Part shown: piece after piece, positions 20,981-32,404 of the stretch | Position numbering within the stretch: the first letter of the stretch is position 1 | How the letters are laid out: every line of letters starts with the position of its first letter | From: Nitrospinota bacterium | GTDB lineage: Bacteria; UBA8248 | Direction of reading: 5' to 3' | Assembly (NCBI GenBank): GCA_009839615.1 | Contig: VXPH01000274.1 | Coordinates: 1-39,847 of the forward strand | DNA: 39,847 bases | The notes under the pieces: generated by a model | What the model was told of the DNA's origin: nothing | The model's input: the letters and a program-made list of their open reading frames with translations, nothing else | Databases searched by the model: none | Position numbers and translations under genes: made by a program

Positions 20981-22581
20981 GAAAAGCCCAACCTGACGAG
21001 GCAGGCGTCATAGACGTGGGGAATGGCGCGAACGCCTTCCATAACGGGTTCGGGCACCGGATCGTCGAGTATCAGGACGGCAACAGCCATATCATGCTGC
21101 CACACTCTCCCCAACTGCATGCCGGCGATGTTGATGTTGTGGTTTCCGAGCAGGGTGCCGATCTTGCCGATCATGCCGGGCCGGTCTTCGTTCCGGAATA
21201 TGAGGAGATAGCCGCGGAGCGCCACATCCACCGAATAGTCGTCGATGCGAACGATTCTGGGATCGTTCTTGCGGAGAAACGTCCCCGCCACGGAGCGCTC
21301 GCCCGAGTCGGTCTTCACGCGAAGTTCAATTAAATCCGTATAGAGCAGATTCTCCGTTTGAGTCGTCGTCCTCACCTCGATGCCGCGCTCTTTCGCGAGC
21401 AGGAGGCCGTTCACCATGTTCACGCGGACGCTCGAGAGGAACCGGCCCAGCATCCCCTTGATGGCCGAAGCCGCCAGCGCCCTCATGGGCATGTCGATGG
21501 AGCCGCCGTAGACCACTTCGAGGGTCTGCAGTCCCCCGCCCGCGAGCTGGGCCAGAAAATCACCCAGGCGATCGGCCAGATCCAGGTGGGGGCCGATTTG
21601 CTCGAGCATCTCGGGACTTAAGGAAGGCAGGTTCACGGCGTGCCCCACCACGCCGTCGGTCAAATACGCCACGACCTGTTTCGCCACGCTGACCGCCACG
21701 TTCTCCTGCGCTTCCGCCGTCGAAGCGCCCAGATGCGGCGTGCAGACGACATCGTCGCGCCCGATGAGCAGGTCGTTCGGGTCGGGAGGCTCTTGTTGGT
21801 ATACGTCCACCGCCACGCCCCCGACCTTGCCGCTGTCGAGCGCCTCGGCCAGCGCCATCTCGTCTATCAGCCCCCCGCGCGCGCAGTTGATGAGGCGAAC
21901 GCCGTCGCGCATCCGGGCGATTTCCGCAGCGCCGATCAGGTTTCCCGTTTCGGTGTTCTTCGGCACGTGCAGGGTGATGTAGTCGGACTTGGCCAAGAGT
22001 TCCTCGAAATCCACCGGATTCACACCGCGCTGTGAGAGCACTTCGGCGGAGATATAGGGATCGTAGGCGAGGACGTTCATACCCAGGTTTCGGGCGAACG
22101 TCGCCGTCTGCGAACCCACGCGCCCCATCCCCACGACGCCCAGGGTCTTGGAGGAAAGCTCGCTGCCCACGAAGCGGCTCCGCTCCCATTTCCCCCCCTT
22201 CAGGGAGGAGACGGCCGAGGGAATCTTGCGCGCCAGCGAGAACATCATGGCGATGGTGTGCTCCGCCGTGGTGATGACGTTGCCGTCGGGCGCGTTCACC
22301 ACCAGGATGCCGCGCATGCTGGCGGCCTCGAGGTCCACGTTGTCCACCCCTATCCCTGCGCGCGCCACCATCTTGAGCATCTCGCCCGCGCCCAGAAGCT
22401 CCTCATCCACCCGCGTGCCGCTTCGGACGATGAGCGCGTCCGCAGTTGTTACGGCTTCGAGTATTTCCTCTCGTGAGGAGGAGGTGTGGTCGAAAACTTC
22501 AAAGCCTTCCTGGTCCTCGAGTATCTCATGCGCTCTTGGAGCGAGCGGCTCGGCAATCAGAACGCGAAACGTCTGGCTCAT
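20977..22581 (-). CDS. serA: D-3-phosphoglycerate dehydrogenase
   Basis: 534 aa; ARAGIGVDNVDLEAAS, GVVGMGRVGSQTA, INCARGGLIDE, C-term ACT domain (RPGMIGKIGTLLGNHNINIAGMQLGR). Confidence 0.97.
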
Positions 22582-23717
22582 CCGTCGAATACCTCCTGCG
22601 CCGCCGCGAGGCCGCGGCCCTTCTCCAGTGAAAAGCCCAGATCGGCGAGTGTCGATTCCAGCGCGCCAATAGTGGTCAGCACGTCGGAGGAATCCACGTA
22701 TCCCAGGTGCCCGATCCGGAAAATCCTGCCGCTCAAGACATCCTGGCCCCCGGCGATGGTCACTCCATGCGCATCCTGCATTTGCAAGGGAATCGCCTTC
22801 CCGTCAACTCCCTGAGGCACGCAGACGGCGGTGAGGGACTCGCTCTTCAAGTCGCGGGGGAATATCTCGAGGCCCATCGCCTCGACAGCCGCCCCCGTCG
22901 CCCGCGCCAGCAGCGCATGGCGCGCGAATACGTTCTCGAGCCCCTCCTCGCGCATCATGTCGAGTGCGACCGCCAGGCCCGCCAGGAGGGAAATCGCCGG
23001 CGTCCAGGCGGTGGTGTTCTTCATCTGGCTTTTTCGTTCAATCTCGAGGTCGAAGTAATACCTCGGCGAGGTCGAATCCGACGCGGCGCGCCAGGCCCGC
23101 TCGCTCAGCCAGACGAAGGCCAGCCCCGGCGGGAGCATGAGCGCCTTCTGGCTCCCCGTGATCACGGCGTCCAGGTCCCATTCATCGGTTTTGAGATCGT
23201 ACACGCCCAGGGCGGTGATGGCGTCCACCACCACGAGCGTCCCGGGCGATCGCTCGCGCACGAGGCGCGCGACGGCCTGCGTGTCGTGCTTGGCGCCGGT
23301 GGAGGTCTCGCTCGCCTGCATCAGCAGGGCCTTGTGTCCTCCCCGCTTAAGGCGCGCCTCCAGAACATTCAAATCGACCGAACGGCCCCATTCCACCTCC
23401 AGGACGTCCGCCTCGATCCCGTATGCCGCGCAAAGCTCCGTCCAGCGCTCGCCGAACTTGCCCCCCTCGATAACGAGCGCGGAATCGCCCGGAGAGAGCA
23501 GGTTCGCCGCCGCCGCCTCCATGCCGCCCGTGCCCGAAGCGGCGAGGGTGATGACGTCGCCGCTCGTCTGGAAGAGCCACTCCAGGCCGCGCCGCGCTCC
23601 CTCGAAGTGCGCCTCGAACTCTCGCGTGCGGTGGTGGATCAGGGGCCGCGCCATGGCTTCGAGCACCCGGTGGGGAACCGGCGTGGGACCGGGGGCCATG
23701 AGGTGGTGCTTGTTCAT
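22578..23717 (-). CDS. Class V aminotransferase (alanine-glyoxylate / serine-pyruvate aminotransferase-like)
   Basis: 379 aa from MNKHHLMAPGPTPVPHRVLEAM; PLIHHRTREFEAHF, PLP-lysine region ITGSQKALMLPPGLAF. Confidence 0.94.
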   Translation of the reverse strand: MNKHHLMAPGPTPVPHRVLEAMARPLIHHRTREFEAHFEGARRGLEWLFQTSGDVITLAASGTGGMEAAAANLLSPGDSALVIEGGKFGERWTELCAAYGIEADVLEVEWGRSVDLNVLEARLKRGGHKALLMQASETSTGAKHDTQAVARLVRERSPGTLVVVDAITALGVYDLKTDEWDLDAVITGSQKALMLPPGLAFVWLSERAWRAASDSTSPRYYFDLEIERKSQMKNTTAWTPAISLLAGLAVALDMMREEGLENVFARHALLARATGAAVEAMGLEIFPRDLKSESLTAVCVPQGVDGKAIPLQMQDAHGVTIAGGQDVLSGRIFRIGHLGYVDSSDVLTTIGALESTLADLGFSLEKGRGLAAAQEVFDG

Positions 23718-23958
23718 TTCTACTCTTTCCTCGATGTCTGTCGTTGCGGACGATCGCGCGACTATACGCCTCAAGGATATACCACTACACGGAAAACCCC
23801 TCAAGCGGATATCGTCCGAAAAGCGGGCCGATGCGTGAAGAAACGATCGCAAAAGCCGGATTTCACGCCCCTTTTCGCGAGTAATTTCAGGGGTGTTCGT
23901 GAACGTCATTGCTAAATGATACGGTCGCCCCGCGCGCGCCCCTATGGGGAAAATCGTT

Positions 23959-24054
23959 GTAGGGGCAGGCCCCTGTGCCTGCCCGGCCCTGAGTCTGTCC
24001 CATGAGAGACAACCACGAGGGACAGGACAACCCGGAAAGGTTGTCCTGCTACAA
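23959..24054. repeat. Intergenic compound palindromic repeat (site 2)
   Basis: GTAGGGGCAGGCCCCTGTGCCTGCCC at 23959-23984 and inverted GGGACAGGACAACCCGGAAAGGTTGTCCTGCTAC ending at 24052. Confidence 0.7.
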
Positions 24055-24079
24055 AGCCGCCGCGCATATATCCACACAC

Positions 24080-24109
24080 AAAAAAACCGGGGGGCCGAAG
24101 CCCCCCGGT
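24080..24109 (-). terminator. Rho-independent terminator of the outer-membrane protein gene
   Basis: Minus strand reads ACCGGGGGGCTTCGGCCCCCCGGTTTTTTTG: perfect GC stem with TTCG loop then T-tract. Confidence 0.92.
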
Positions 24110-24153
24110 CGTCGTCGCGTCGTCAAGAGAGGACGCGATCGTCCTTCAAACGG

Positions 24154-25371
24154 CTAGAAGATGTGGCGCAGCGTCCAGCCTGCCGCCCAGCCGTCGTCCG
24201 CTTCCGGGTCACCCATCACTCTGCCGTAGTCGCCGCGCACGATAACGGCGCCCACCGCGCGAAGCTCGAGGTTCGAGTGGATCTTCCACTTGAAGCCGGC
24301 GTTGATCTCGGTCCCGAACTCTTTATCGTCCACCGTGTCCGCTGCGAGGGAAGGCTCTGCGGCATTGTAAAGGGACACGCCGCCGCCTACCGTGAAGGTC
24401 TTGCTGACCTTGAACTCAGCCAGCCCCTCGATCACGGTCGCACCGTTCAAGGCGCCCAGGTGTACGCTTCTGATGTCGTTGCCCAGAGTCGTCCAGCGAC
24501 GCGAAGTCATGATGTGGCCGCCGATGAACCAACCGGAACCGCCTTCCTGAGGCGTCCTGAAGCGACCGTCTTCACCGGCAGTGGAGCCGTCATTGCCGGA
24601 GAGCATGGTGAGGTTGCCCATGAGCTTCAGCTTGCCCATGCTGGCGGAAGTCCGAACCAGAACCGCCCAACCCGAGAGTTCATCGCCGGATGAGAGATCA
24701 CCTTCCTGGAACACGGCCGAGGCGTTCACGCCGAACATGCCTACCTTGGTCTTGGCGTGGAGGCCGAGGAAGCTGTAGTCATAGCCGCCGGCAGCACTAT
24801 CCCTGGAGTTGGCTACCCACGGAGAGAGCGTGAGAGTCGGGGATACCTTGATGCCCACGCCGAGGTAGTAATCCGTCCGGTCGTCGTTATCGGGGCCAGA
24901 GTCTTCTCTCGCGCTGGTCATGAACGCGCTGAGCGAGACGTTCTTGCTGAGCTTGCCGTAGACAGCAATGCCCGGCTCACGATGCCGGCCGCCGCTGTCG
25001 TAGATTTCCTTGTCCGGCGAGAAGTAGTCCGTCCGGCCCATGCGTACGCGAAGCGCGCTGCCCGGAACCGCAAAGTCGATCACCCAGCGGTTGACGCCTA
25101 CCGTCTGCCTGCCTGGGCCGATTGCGAAGCCGCCGTTCGCGCTTACGAACTCGGGCTCCCACACGGACGTGACGGCGCCGGCCTTCACCGTGAAGCGCGG
25201 GCGAATGAGCGCGTCCAGGTATCTGTCTTTAGCTCCGTCATCTCCATTGACGGCTTCGCTGGAGCCGCGCACCCGGTAGAAGCCGGTCAGCTTGAAGTCG
25301 GCCGCGTACGAGGGCGCGGTAAACGCCACGACGAGCGCCATCGCAAACAGAGTTAATAGAATTTTCCGCAT
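24154..25371 (-). CDS. Outer-membrane beta-barrel (porin-like) protein
   Basis: Signal peptide (MRKILLTLFAMALVVAFTAPSYAAD), alternating beta-strand pattern, C-terminal aromatic residue (LRHIF). Alternative start at 25377; the Met at 25371 is better spaced from GAGGAG. Confidence 0.85.
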   Translation of the reverse strand: MRKILLTLFAMALVVAFTAPSYAADFKLTGFYRVRGSSEAVNGDDGAKDRYLDALIRPRFTVKAGAVTSVWEPEFVSANGGFAIGPGRQTVGVNRWVIDFAVPGSALRVRMGRTDYFSPDKEIYDSGGRHREPGIAVYGKLSKNVSLSAFMTSAREDSGPDNDDRTDYYLGVGIKVSPTLTLSPWVANSRDSAAGGYDYSFLGLHAKTKVGMFGVNASAVFQEGDLSSGDELSGWAVLVRTSASMGKLKLMGNLTMLSGNDGSTAGEDGRFRTPQEGGSGWFIGGHIMTSRRWTTLGNDIRSVHLGALNGATVIEGLAEFKVSKTFTVGGGVSLYNAAEPSLAADTVDDKEFGTEINAGFKWKIHSNLELRAVGAVIVRGDYGRVMGDPEADDGWAAGWTLRHIF

Positions 25372-25621
25372 GTGCATTTCTCCTCATTGAGGTTTCACAA
25401 AAAAATGTTGCCGTCTTCCTTCGTGTTCAATGTCTGGTTTAATGAGTGTTCCTGCATCTGTGCTTCGTCGTCTGCAACAGGGCTCCTCGCTCTCGCATCA
25501 CCCCCTCTCTTCCATGCCGCCCTGTACGTCGACAAACTCCTATCGAGCGAACCTAATATATGCCGCTTATGTGGATTCTTCCCCATCACAGAAAATAGTC
25601 ATTCCATTCCCCATTTCCCAA

Positions 25622-25650
25622 AGAATAGAAAAGATGATCCTCTTTGTCAA
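25622..25650 (-). promoter_or_regulatory. Putative sigma70-type promoter for the outer-membrane protein gene
   Basis: Minus strand TTGACA - 17 bp - TATTCT (-35 at 25645-25650, -10 at 25622-25627). Confidence 0.55.
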
Positions 25651-25982
25651 CAAACAATCCCAAGGGAGCTCCAAAAAATCATTTCTTCATAATTCGAATT
25701 TTTCCTCATCTCCCGAAATGGAATGAAAGGTTTAACAATCCTAAAATCAATCCTTTACAAAAAATTGCGTGTCAGAAAAAACGACCGTGAAATTCACCGT
25801 CTTCCCCTGATCGTTGCAGCCTGAGAAAAAATTTTTCATTCCCCGGGCGAAAAGGCGTCCAAAATAGGCCTTCCATATCCTGAAAAATCCACCCATATTC
25901 GTTCATCCGACATACGATTCGGACAGTCTCTTGATCCCGGCCGGCCGGGGTATTCATCGGGCGGTTGATGCCGCCGGAAAAA

Positions 25983-27914
25983 TTACTCCCTGATCCTGTA
26001 GAAGAAAATCAGACTCTTCTCGCCGGTCAACGGGTTCGAACTCGTTGCAGCTACGATCAGATCATCTAAACCATCATTGTCCGCGTCGGCGAAGGCGAAA
26101 TCCACGACCCCGCTTCTCAACTTCCTCGAGCGCCAGGTCTGGGTCAAACCGCTGCCGTCCCATATCAGGCTCGCGATCTGCCCCCTCGAAACGCCCAGGC
26201 CCGGCGCGATGGCGACAGCGTATTCGTTTTTGATCACCAGAACCTCATCCACCCCGTCCCTGTCGACGTCTTCCACCAGCACGCGCGAGCGTATGGGGAG
26301 ATCCGGTGTGTGTGTCCTGTCGTTGGTGTCATCCGCTTTTGCATGGGAGAAAAATTGATGGACGGGCGCGCCGTATTTTTCAGAACTGGAGTAGACCTCC
26401 GCGCCGCTCCTGGAGATCACCCTCAGCCTGTCGTCCACCCCCACCTCGATGACCTCCTGCGCGCCGTCCTTGTTGATGTCCCACAAACCGAAGCCCAGTA
26501 TGGTTAAGTCGGGTGGCAACGCATAGGGGGCAGCGGGCGTGAGTTTCCCCCCCGACCAGCGATAGCTGCGGATGGGACCGTCGAAAGCGCTCTCGATCCC
26601 CTCGCTCTGGCCCAGGAGCATATAGGCTTGCGCGTCGGGAATCTTCTCGCCTCTCTTGGGCCGTTTTACTCGAAGCAGGCGGTAGAACGTCCTGTTGTTC
26701 CGGACGAGGGGCGTGAACTTCCCGCCCTTGAACTGCAGGATCATCGAGAACAATTCATTCGAGCGATAGGAGGCGAGGTAGAACTCGGGCGCGCCGTCTC
26801 CGTTCATGTCGGCGACGTCGAGCCAGCGGAAATCGTTCGCCGCCCCCCCGTCGAAGCGCGCGACCTCGCGCATTTGGGTATTCTCGAAGCGGTAGACGAT
26901 GACCTGGTTCTGCGTGACAAGGATGACTTCGTTTTTCCCGTCGCCATCCACGTCCGCGACAGACATCCCCCGGAAGGCGACCTTGTCGAACGAGTATCTT
27001 TTCACGCCGCCGGTCCTTCCGCGCGCGCCCTCTCGGGCGAGCACGAAGCTCTCGTTCGCAGGTCCTGCGCTTCCTTCCCCCTCTTCGCGCCTGAGCGTCT
27101 GCACCTTGGGCGGCAGGCTCTGATCGAAGGGCAACTCATCCGCAATCGCCACGGCCTTGAAGAGTTCCTCCTTCGTGGTGAGGGACAAAAGACGCGTGGA
27201 GAGTATTTTCTTCCCCTTGATTTCGCGGAGTTCGTTCTCAAGCGCCATGTCGCCCCGCACCTGGTTTCTGAGACGAATCGAATTCTCGCCTTTGAGAATT
27301 TCATCGGTGGCAATGCCCGTCTCGAGCAGCCACACCTGGAGCCTGTCCACGTCGTATACGTCGAAGCGACCGCTCCCAAGGAGTTGGCGTCCGAGTTCCC
27401 GCGTGAGCGTCTCCATGCTGATGGCTTCTTTCGTCTGGTTCACGAAAGGCAGTATCGCCAGGCGAACCTTCGCGGCGGACATGCGCACCGTGTCCTTGAC
27501 GCGCGGGGAGAGTCGCCCGCCCGGCGCCAGGCGGACCAGACGCGCAATGGAGAATTTCTCCCGCACCTCGACGACCTCGACTTCACCGATCTCCTCTTCC
27601 AGCTTTCCGAGAACGACGCCCGTCGTCGGGTGGCGAAACGGCGCGCCCTCGCGGTAGACGTTCAGCTTGACGCCCTTGACCACATCATCCTTCTCGCCGA
27701 GGCTCAAGTAGAGGTCACGCCCCCTGACGGCGACCACCGCGCCGCGCAGGCTCGGGAACCGCTGGTGCAGCTTACCGCTGATGAGGCCCAAGGCCTTGCG
27801 GTAATCATTCTCCTGGGCGTGAACCGGGCCGGCGCATACGCCGAGGAAAACCATGAGCGCCGGCAGGACGAACGATGCCTTCTTGAGGAGGTGGGAGAAC
27901 ATGAAGAACCTCAT
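25983..27914 (-). CDS. Secreted protein with CsgG/FlgT-like N-terminal regions and FG-GAP/VCBS repeats
   Basis: Signal peptide ending PVHAQ; RLAILPFVNQTKEAISMETLTRELGRQLLGSGRFDVYDVDRL; Asp-rich repeats DVDGDGKNE, DMNGDGAPE, DINKDGAQE, DVDRDGVDE, DADNDGLDD. Confidence 0.85.
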   Translation of the reverse strand: MRFFMFSHLLKKASFVLPALMVFLGVCAGPVHAQENDYRKALGLISGKLHQRFPSLRGAVVAVRGRDLYLSLGEKDDVVKGVKLNVYREGAPFRHPTTGVVLGKLEEEIGEVEVVEVREKFSIARLVRLAPGGRLSPRVKDTVRMSAAKVRLAILPFVNQTKEAISMETLTRELGRQLLGSGRFDVYDVDRLQVWLLETGIATDEILKGENSIRLRNQVRGDMALENELREIKGKKILSTRLLSLTTKEELFKAVAIADELPFDQSLPPKVQTLRREEGEGSAGPANESFVLAREGARGRTGGVKRYSFDKVAFRGMSVADVDGDGKNEVILVTQNQVIVYRFENTQMREVARFDGGAANDFRWLDVADMNGDGAPEFYLASYRSNELFSMILQFKGGKFTPLVRNNRTFYRLLRVKRPKRGEKIPDAQAYMLLGQSEGIESAFDGPIRSYRWSGGKLTPAAPYALPPDLTILGFGLWDINKDGAQEVIEVGVDDRLRVISRSGAEVYSSSEKYGAPVHQFFSHAKADDTNDRTHTPDLPIRSRVLVEDVDRDGVDEVLVIKNEYAVAIAPGLGVSRGQIASLIWDGSGLTQTWRSRKLRSGVVDFAFADADNDGLDDLIVAATSSNPLTGEKSLIFFYRIRE

Positions 27915-28124
27915 ATTAGAATGCGTTCTTTGGAGACTCCGGCCGCGCCGTCGCCGCTTGGCAACGGAACATGGCTCCGGATATAAACATTAGGCGTCAT
28001 TTGATATCAAAGACCGAACACATGCCCCAAACACCCTCAAATATACCGCGTAAGTAGCAGAAAGCAAGTGTATTACGCCCATCAGGGAAACAATCCCGCG
28101 CAAGTCGCAGGGTGTGCTTCAGCC

Positions 28125-30020
28125 TCAAGGCCGGGCGAGTCCCAACTCCTGCTTGAGTTTCGGGTGAAGCGGCGAGCCGAACCTTCCGGCCTCTCTCGCG
28201 TGCTCCCGCGCTGCGGCGCGATCGCCCTCCAGATACAGGGCCAGCGCCAGATTGTGATGGACGCCCCCGTGTTCAGGCTTGAGTCTCAGCGCCGCTTTGA
28301 ACTGCACAATCGCCAGACGCCTCAAGCCTGCCTTGAGATACAGGGTGCCCAGGTTGAATCGCGCCTCCACCAGCGAGGGTTTAAGGCTTATTGCGCGCTC
28401 GAAACGGGGTCTGGCCAAATCGCCTCGCCCGGCGCCCATATACAGCACCCCCAGCGCCAGGTGCGCTTCGGCGTTCTCATTGTTGAGCCGCAAGGCGCGC
28501 TTCAAGGAAACTTCGGCGGCGGCCGCGTCGCCGCTTTGCATCTGCGCGATGCCTAAATCCACCCATGCGAAATCGTAGACGGGATAGATCGCGACGGATT
28601 TCTTGAGCGGCGCAACCGCTTCCCGGAACCTGTTCCGGTCGATCAGGGCTTGTCCATACACCCGGAGCGCGCGCGCGCTTTTGGGCGACACCTCCGCCGT
28701 CCGCCGCCAGAAACGAAGCGCCTCGCCCCACTCGTGGTTTCGCTTGAGCGTCAGCGCCCCGAAGGTCAGGCAGACGACTACGAGCAGCGCCGCGCCGATC
28801 CGCCAGTCCTTTTGTTTGAGCCAGACGCACGCCGTCGGCGCAACGGCGATCAGGAAGCCGGCCGAGGGGATATACAGCACCCGCTCCGCCATGATGGTGC
28901 CCATCGGGATCAACAGATTGCTCACGGGCAGATACGCGCCAATGAAAACGACGAGCCCGAAGGCGACCCACGGCATGTCTTTCCTCAGACGCCATGCGGC
29001 ATATAACCACGCCAGAAACACCAAGGCCCCCGCCGCCGTCCAGAACGCGGCCTCCACTCCTTCCACCGGAATCTGCGCGAAGGAATAATCCATGCTCAAG
29101 GGCCACGGCCAGACCAGGAGCTTGAAATAACGGCCCAGGACGCCGACAGCGCCGAATATCCGCTCTCCGGTCGGCATCAGCGCCAGTATGTTGTCGAGTT
29201 TCGACGGGGGATAGGGGCGCGCCAGCATCCCCAGAGCGGCGTATCGCATCCAAAGATAGACGATGAGCACGAGGAGGAGCGCGAAGACGGCGGTGAGCGT
29301 GTGCCTGAGAGGCGGGCGCCTGGTCTCTCCCGATACATACCGGCTCCAGGGCCACCACAACAGGGCGCTGAACAGCAGGGCGACGCCGATTTCCTTGGAC
29401 AAAAGCGCAAAAAGGCAAAGCGCGCATGTGAGGCCGACAGGCGTGAGTACCCCTCGATGAGAAAGGCCTCCTTCACCTTCCCTCTCGCGGTTCCCCTGTG
29501 CCATGCCTGGCTTCGCCCCGGGGAGCGCGACGCCCATCAAGAGGCCCAATCCCCCGAATACGCCCGCCGCGGCCATCAGGTCGGCGCGCGCGACGACGGC
29601 GTTCACCGCCTCGGTATGAACCGGATGAAGGGCGAACAGCAGGGAAACGGCTCCTGCCGCGCCGTGCGAAAGCCCGAAACGCATGCACAACCAGAACAGC
29701 GCGAGCGAGGCGAGGGCGTGAAACAAGGCGTTTACGATTCGGTAGCCGAGCGGGATCAGGCCGCCCACCGCGTGGTTCAGCGCGAGGGAGGCGATGGTAA
29801 AAGGCCGGTAAAGGCGGTCTCTTCTCTCGTTCGTCTCGAGCACCGCCCAGTAGTCGCGCTGAAAGGCTTCCAGCAGGCGGCCGCTCTCGCGGACGAGCGG
29901 ATTCTCGCCGATGATGGCGATGTCGTCATGCAGAAACGGGTTCGTAAACGTGCCCGCGAAAATGAGAAACGCAGTCCCGGCGACGGCGCAGACCCAACCC
30001 CATTTCACGAGCGACCCCAT
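28125..30020 (-). CDS. Multi-pass membrane protein with C-terminal TPR repeats (TMTC/GT-C glycosyltransferase-like)
   Basis: 631 aa from MGSLVKWGWVCAV (start preceded by GAGAGGA); FLHDDIAIIGENPLV luminal acidic motif, multiple TM segments, C-terminal TPRs. Confidence 0.82.
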   Translation of the reverse strand: MGSLVKWGWVCAVAGTAFLIFAGTFTNPFLHDDIAIIGENPLVRESGRLLEAFQRDYWAVLETNERRDRLYRPFTIASLALNHAVGGLIPLGYRIVNALFHALASLALFWLCMRFGLSHGAAGAVSLLFALHPVHTEAVNAVVARADLMAAAGVFGGLGLLMGVALPGAKPGMAQGNREREGEGGLSHRGVLTPVGLTCALCLFALLSKEIGVALLFSALLWWPWSRYVSGETRRPPLRHTLTAVFALLLVLIVYLWMRYAALGMLARPYPPSKLDNILALMPTGERIFGAVGVLGRYFKLLVWPWPLSMDYSFAQIPVEGVEAAFWTAAGALVFLAWLYAAWRLRKDMPWVAFGLVVFIGAYLPVSNLLIPMGTIMAERVLYIPSAGFLIAVAPTACVWLKQKDWRIGAALLVVVCLTFGALTLKRNHEWGEALRFWRRTAEVSPKSARALRVYGQALIDRNRFREAVAPLKKSVAIYPVYDFAWVDLGIAQMQSGDAAAAEVSLKRALRLNNENAEAHLALGVLYMGAGRGDLARPRFERAISLKPSLVEARFNLGTLYLKAGLRRLAIVQFKAALRLKPEHGGVHHNLALALYLEGDRAAAREHAREAGRFGSPLHPKLKQELGLARP

Positions 30021-30240
30021 TCGTCCTCTCTCATCCCTTGCCTGAGCTATCGGGTTTTTCGCCAAGGCGAGGGCAACCACCCGGAACAGAACGGTATCCG
30101 CATGAAAAGGCTCCCGGTGTTGCGGTTCGGCCCGAGTAATTTCAAAAACATCCGCATCATCACCCCGCATCATGACAACAAAACTTCCGCCCCGCCACCG
30201 GAAACTTCGACAAAATCGTCCATCCCGTCCGCTTTTCCTT

Positions 30241-30269
30241 TTGACTCCCGGTGAAACGACTGCTAATCT
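30241..30269 (+). promoter_or_regulatory. Putative extended -10 promoter for the thiC leader
   Basis: TTGACT - 17 bp - TAATCT with TGc immediately upstream of the -10; lies just before the riboswitch. Confidence 0.6.
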
Positions 30270-30279
30270 TTGAACTTGC

Positions 30280-30362
30280 AAGTTCGCTGGGGGTGCCTTG
30301 CAGGCTGAGAACAAACCCTTCGAACCTGAACCGGTTAGCGCCGGCGTAGGGAAGCGACAGGT
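30280..30362 (+). ncRNA. TPP riboswitch (THI element)
   Basis: GGGGGTGCC...GGCTGAGA...ACCCTTCGAACCTGAACCGGTTAGCGCCGGCGTAGGGAAG directly upstream of thiC. Confidence 0.97.
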
Positions 30363-30468
30363 CTTCCACATCCTCTGGTTTCCCTTCGCCACATGTGAAT
30401 AAAGAGAGTTCATCGCAGGGGGAAAACTTCATCCTCCTCCAGTATGAAACAGGTGGATTCTCATCTGA

Positions 30469-32262
<1,794 letters not shown>

Positions 32263-32288
32263 GCCGTCCCTCGCCAACACGCCGTATC

Positions 32289-32325
32289 AAACCCCGTCCG
32301 GGCCGACGCCCGGGCGGGGTTTTTG
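32289..32325 (+). terminator. Rho-independent terminator of thiC
   Basis: AACCCCGTCCGGGCCGACGCCCGGGCGGGGTTTTTG hairpin plus T-tract, 27 bp after the thiC stop. Confidence 0.93.
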
Positions 32326-32404
32326 TGACTTGAATTTCACCACGAGACTTGTGCGCGTGATTGATGGTAAATTCCCCGTATCGAACGAGTAGTTAGGAGC
32401 AGCC

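Noticed and set aside
25395-25692. Small ORFs in the AT-rich region on both strands
   Set aside because: Overlap the putative promoter and leader; no convincing ribosome-binding site or domain
30020-30413. N-terminal 131 codons of the 762 aa TPR-protein ORF
   Set aside because: Overlaps the antisense of the TPP riboswitch and its promoter; the Met at 30020 starts the first TM helix and has a good Shine-Dalgarno
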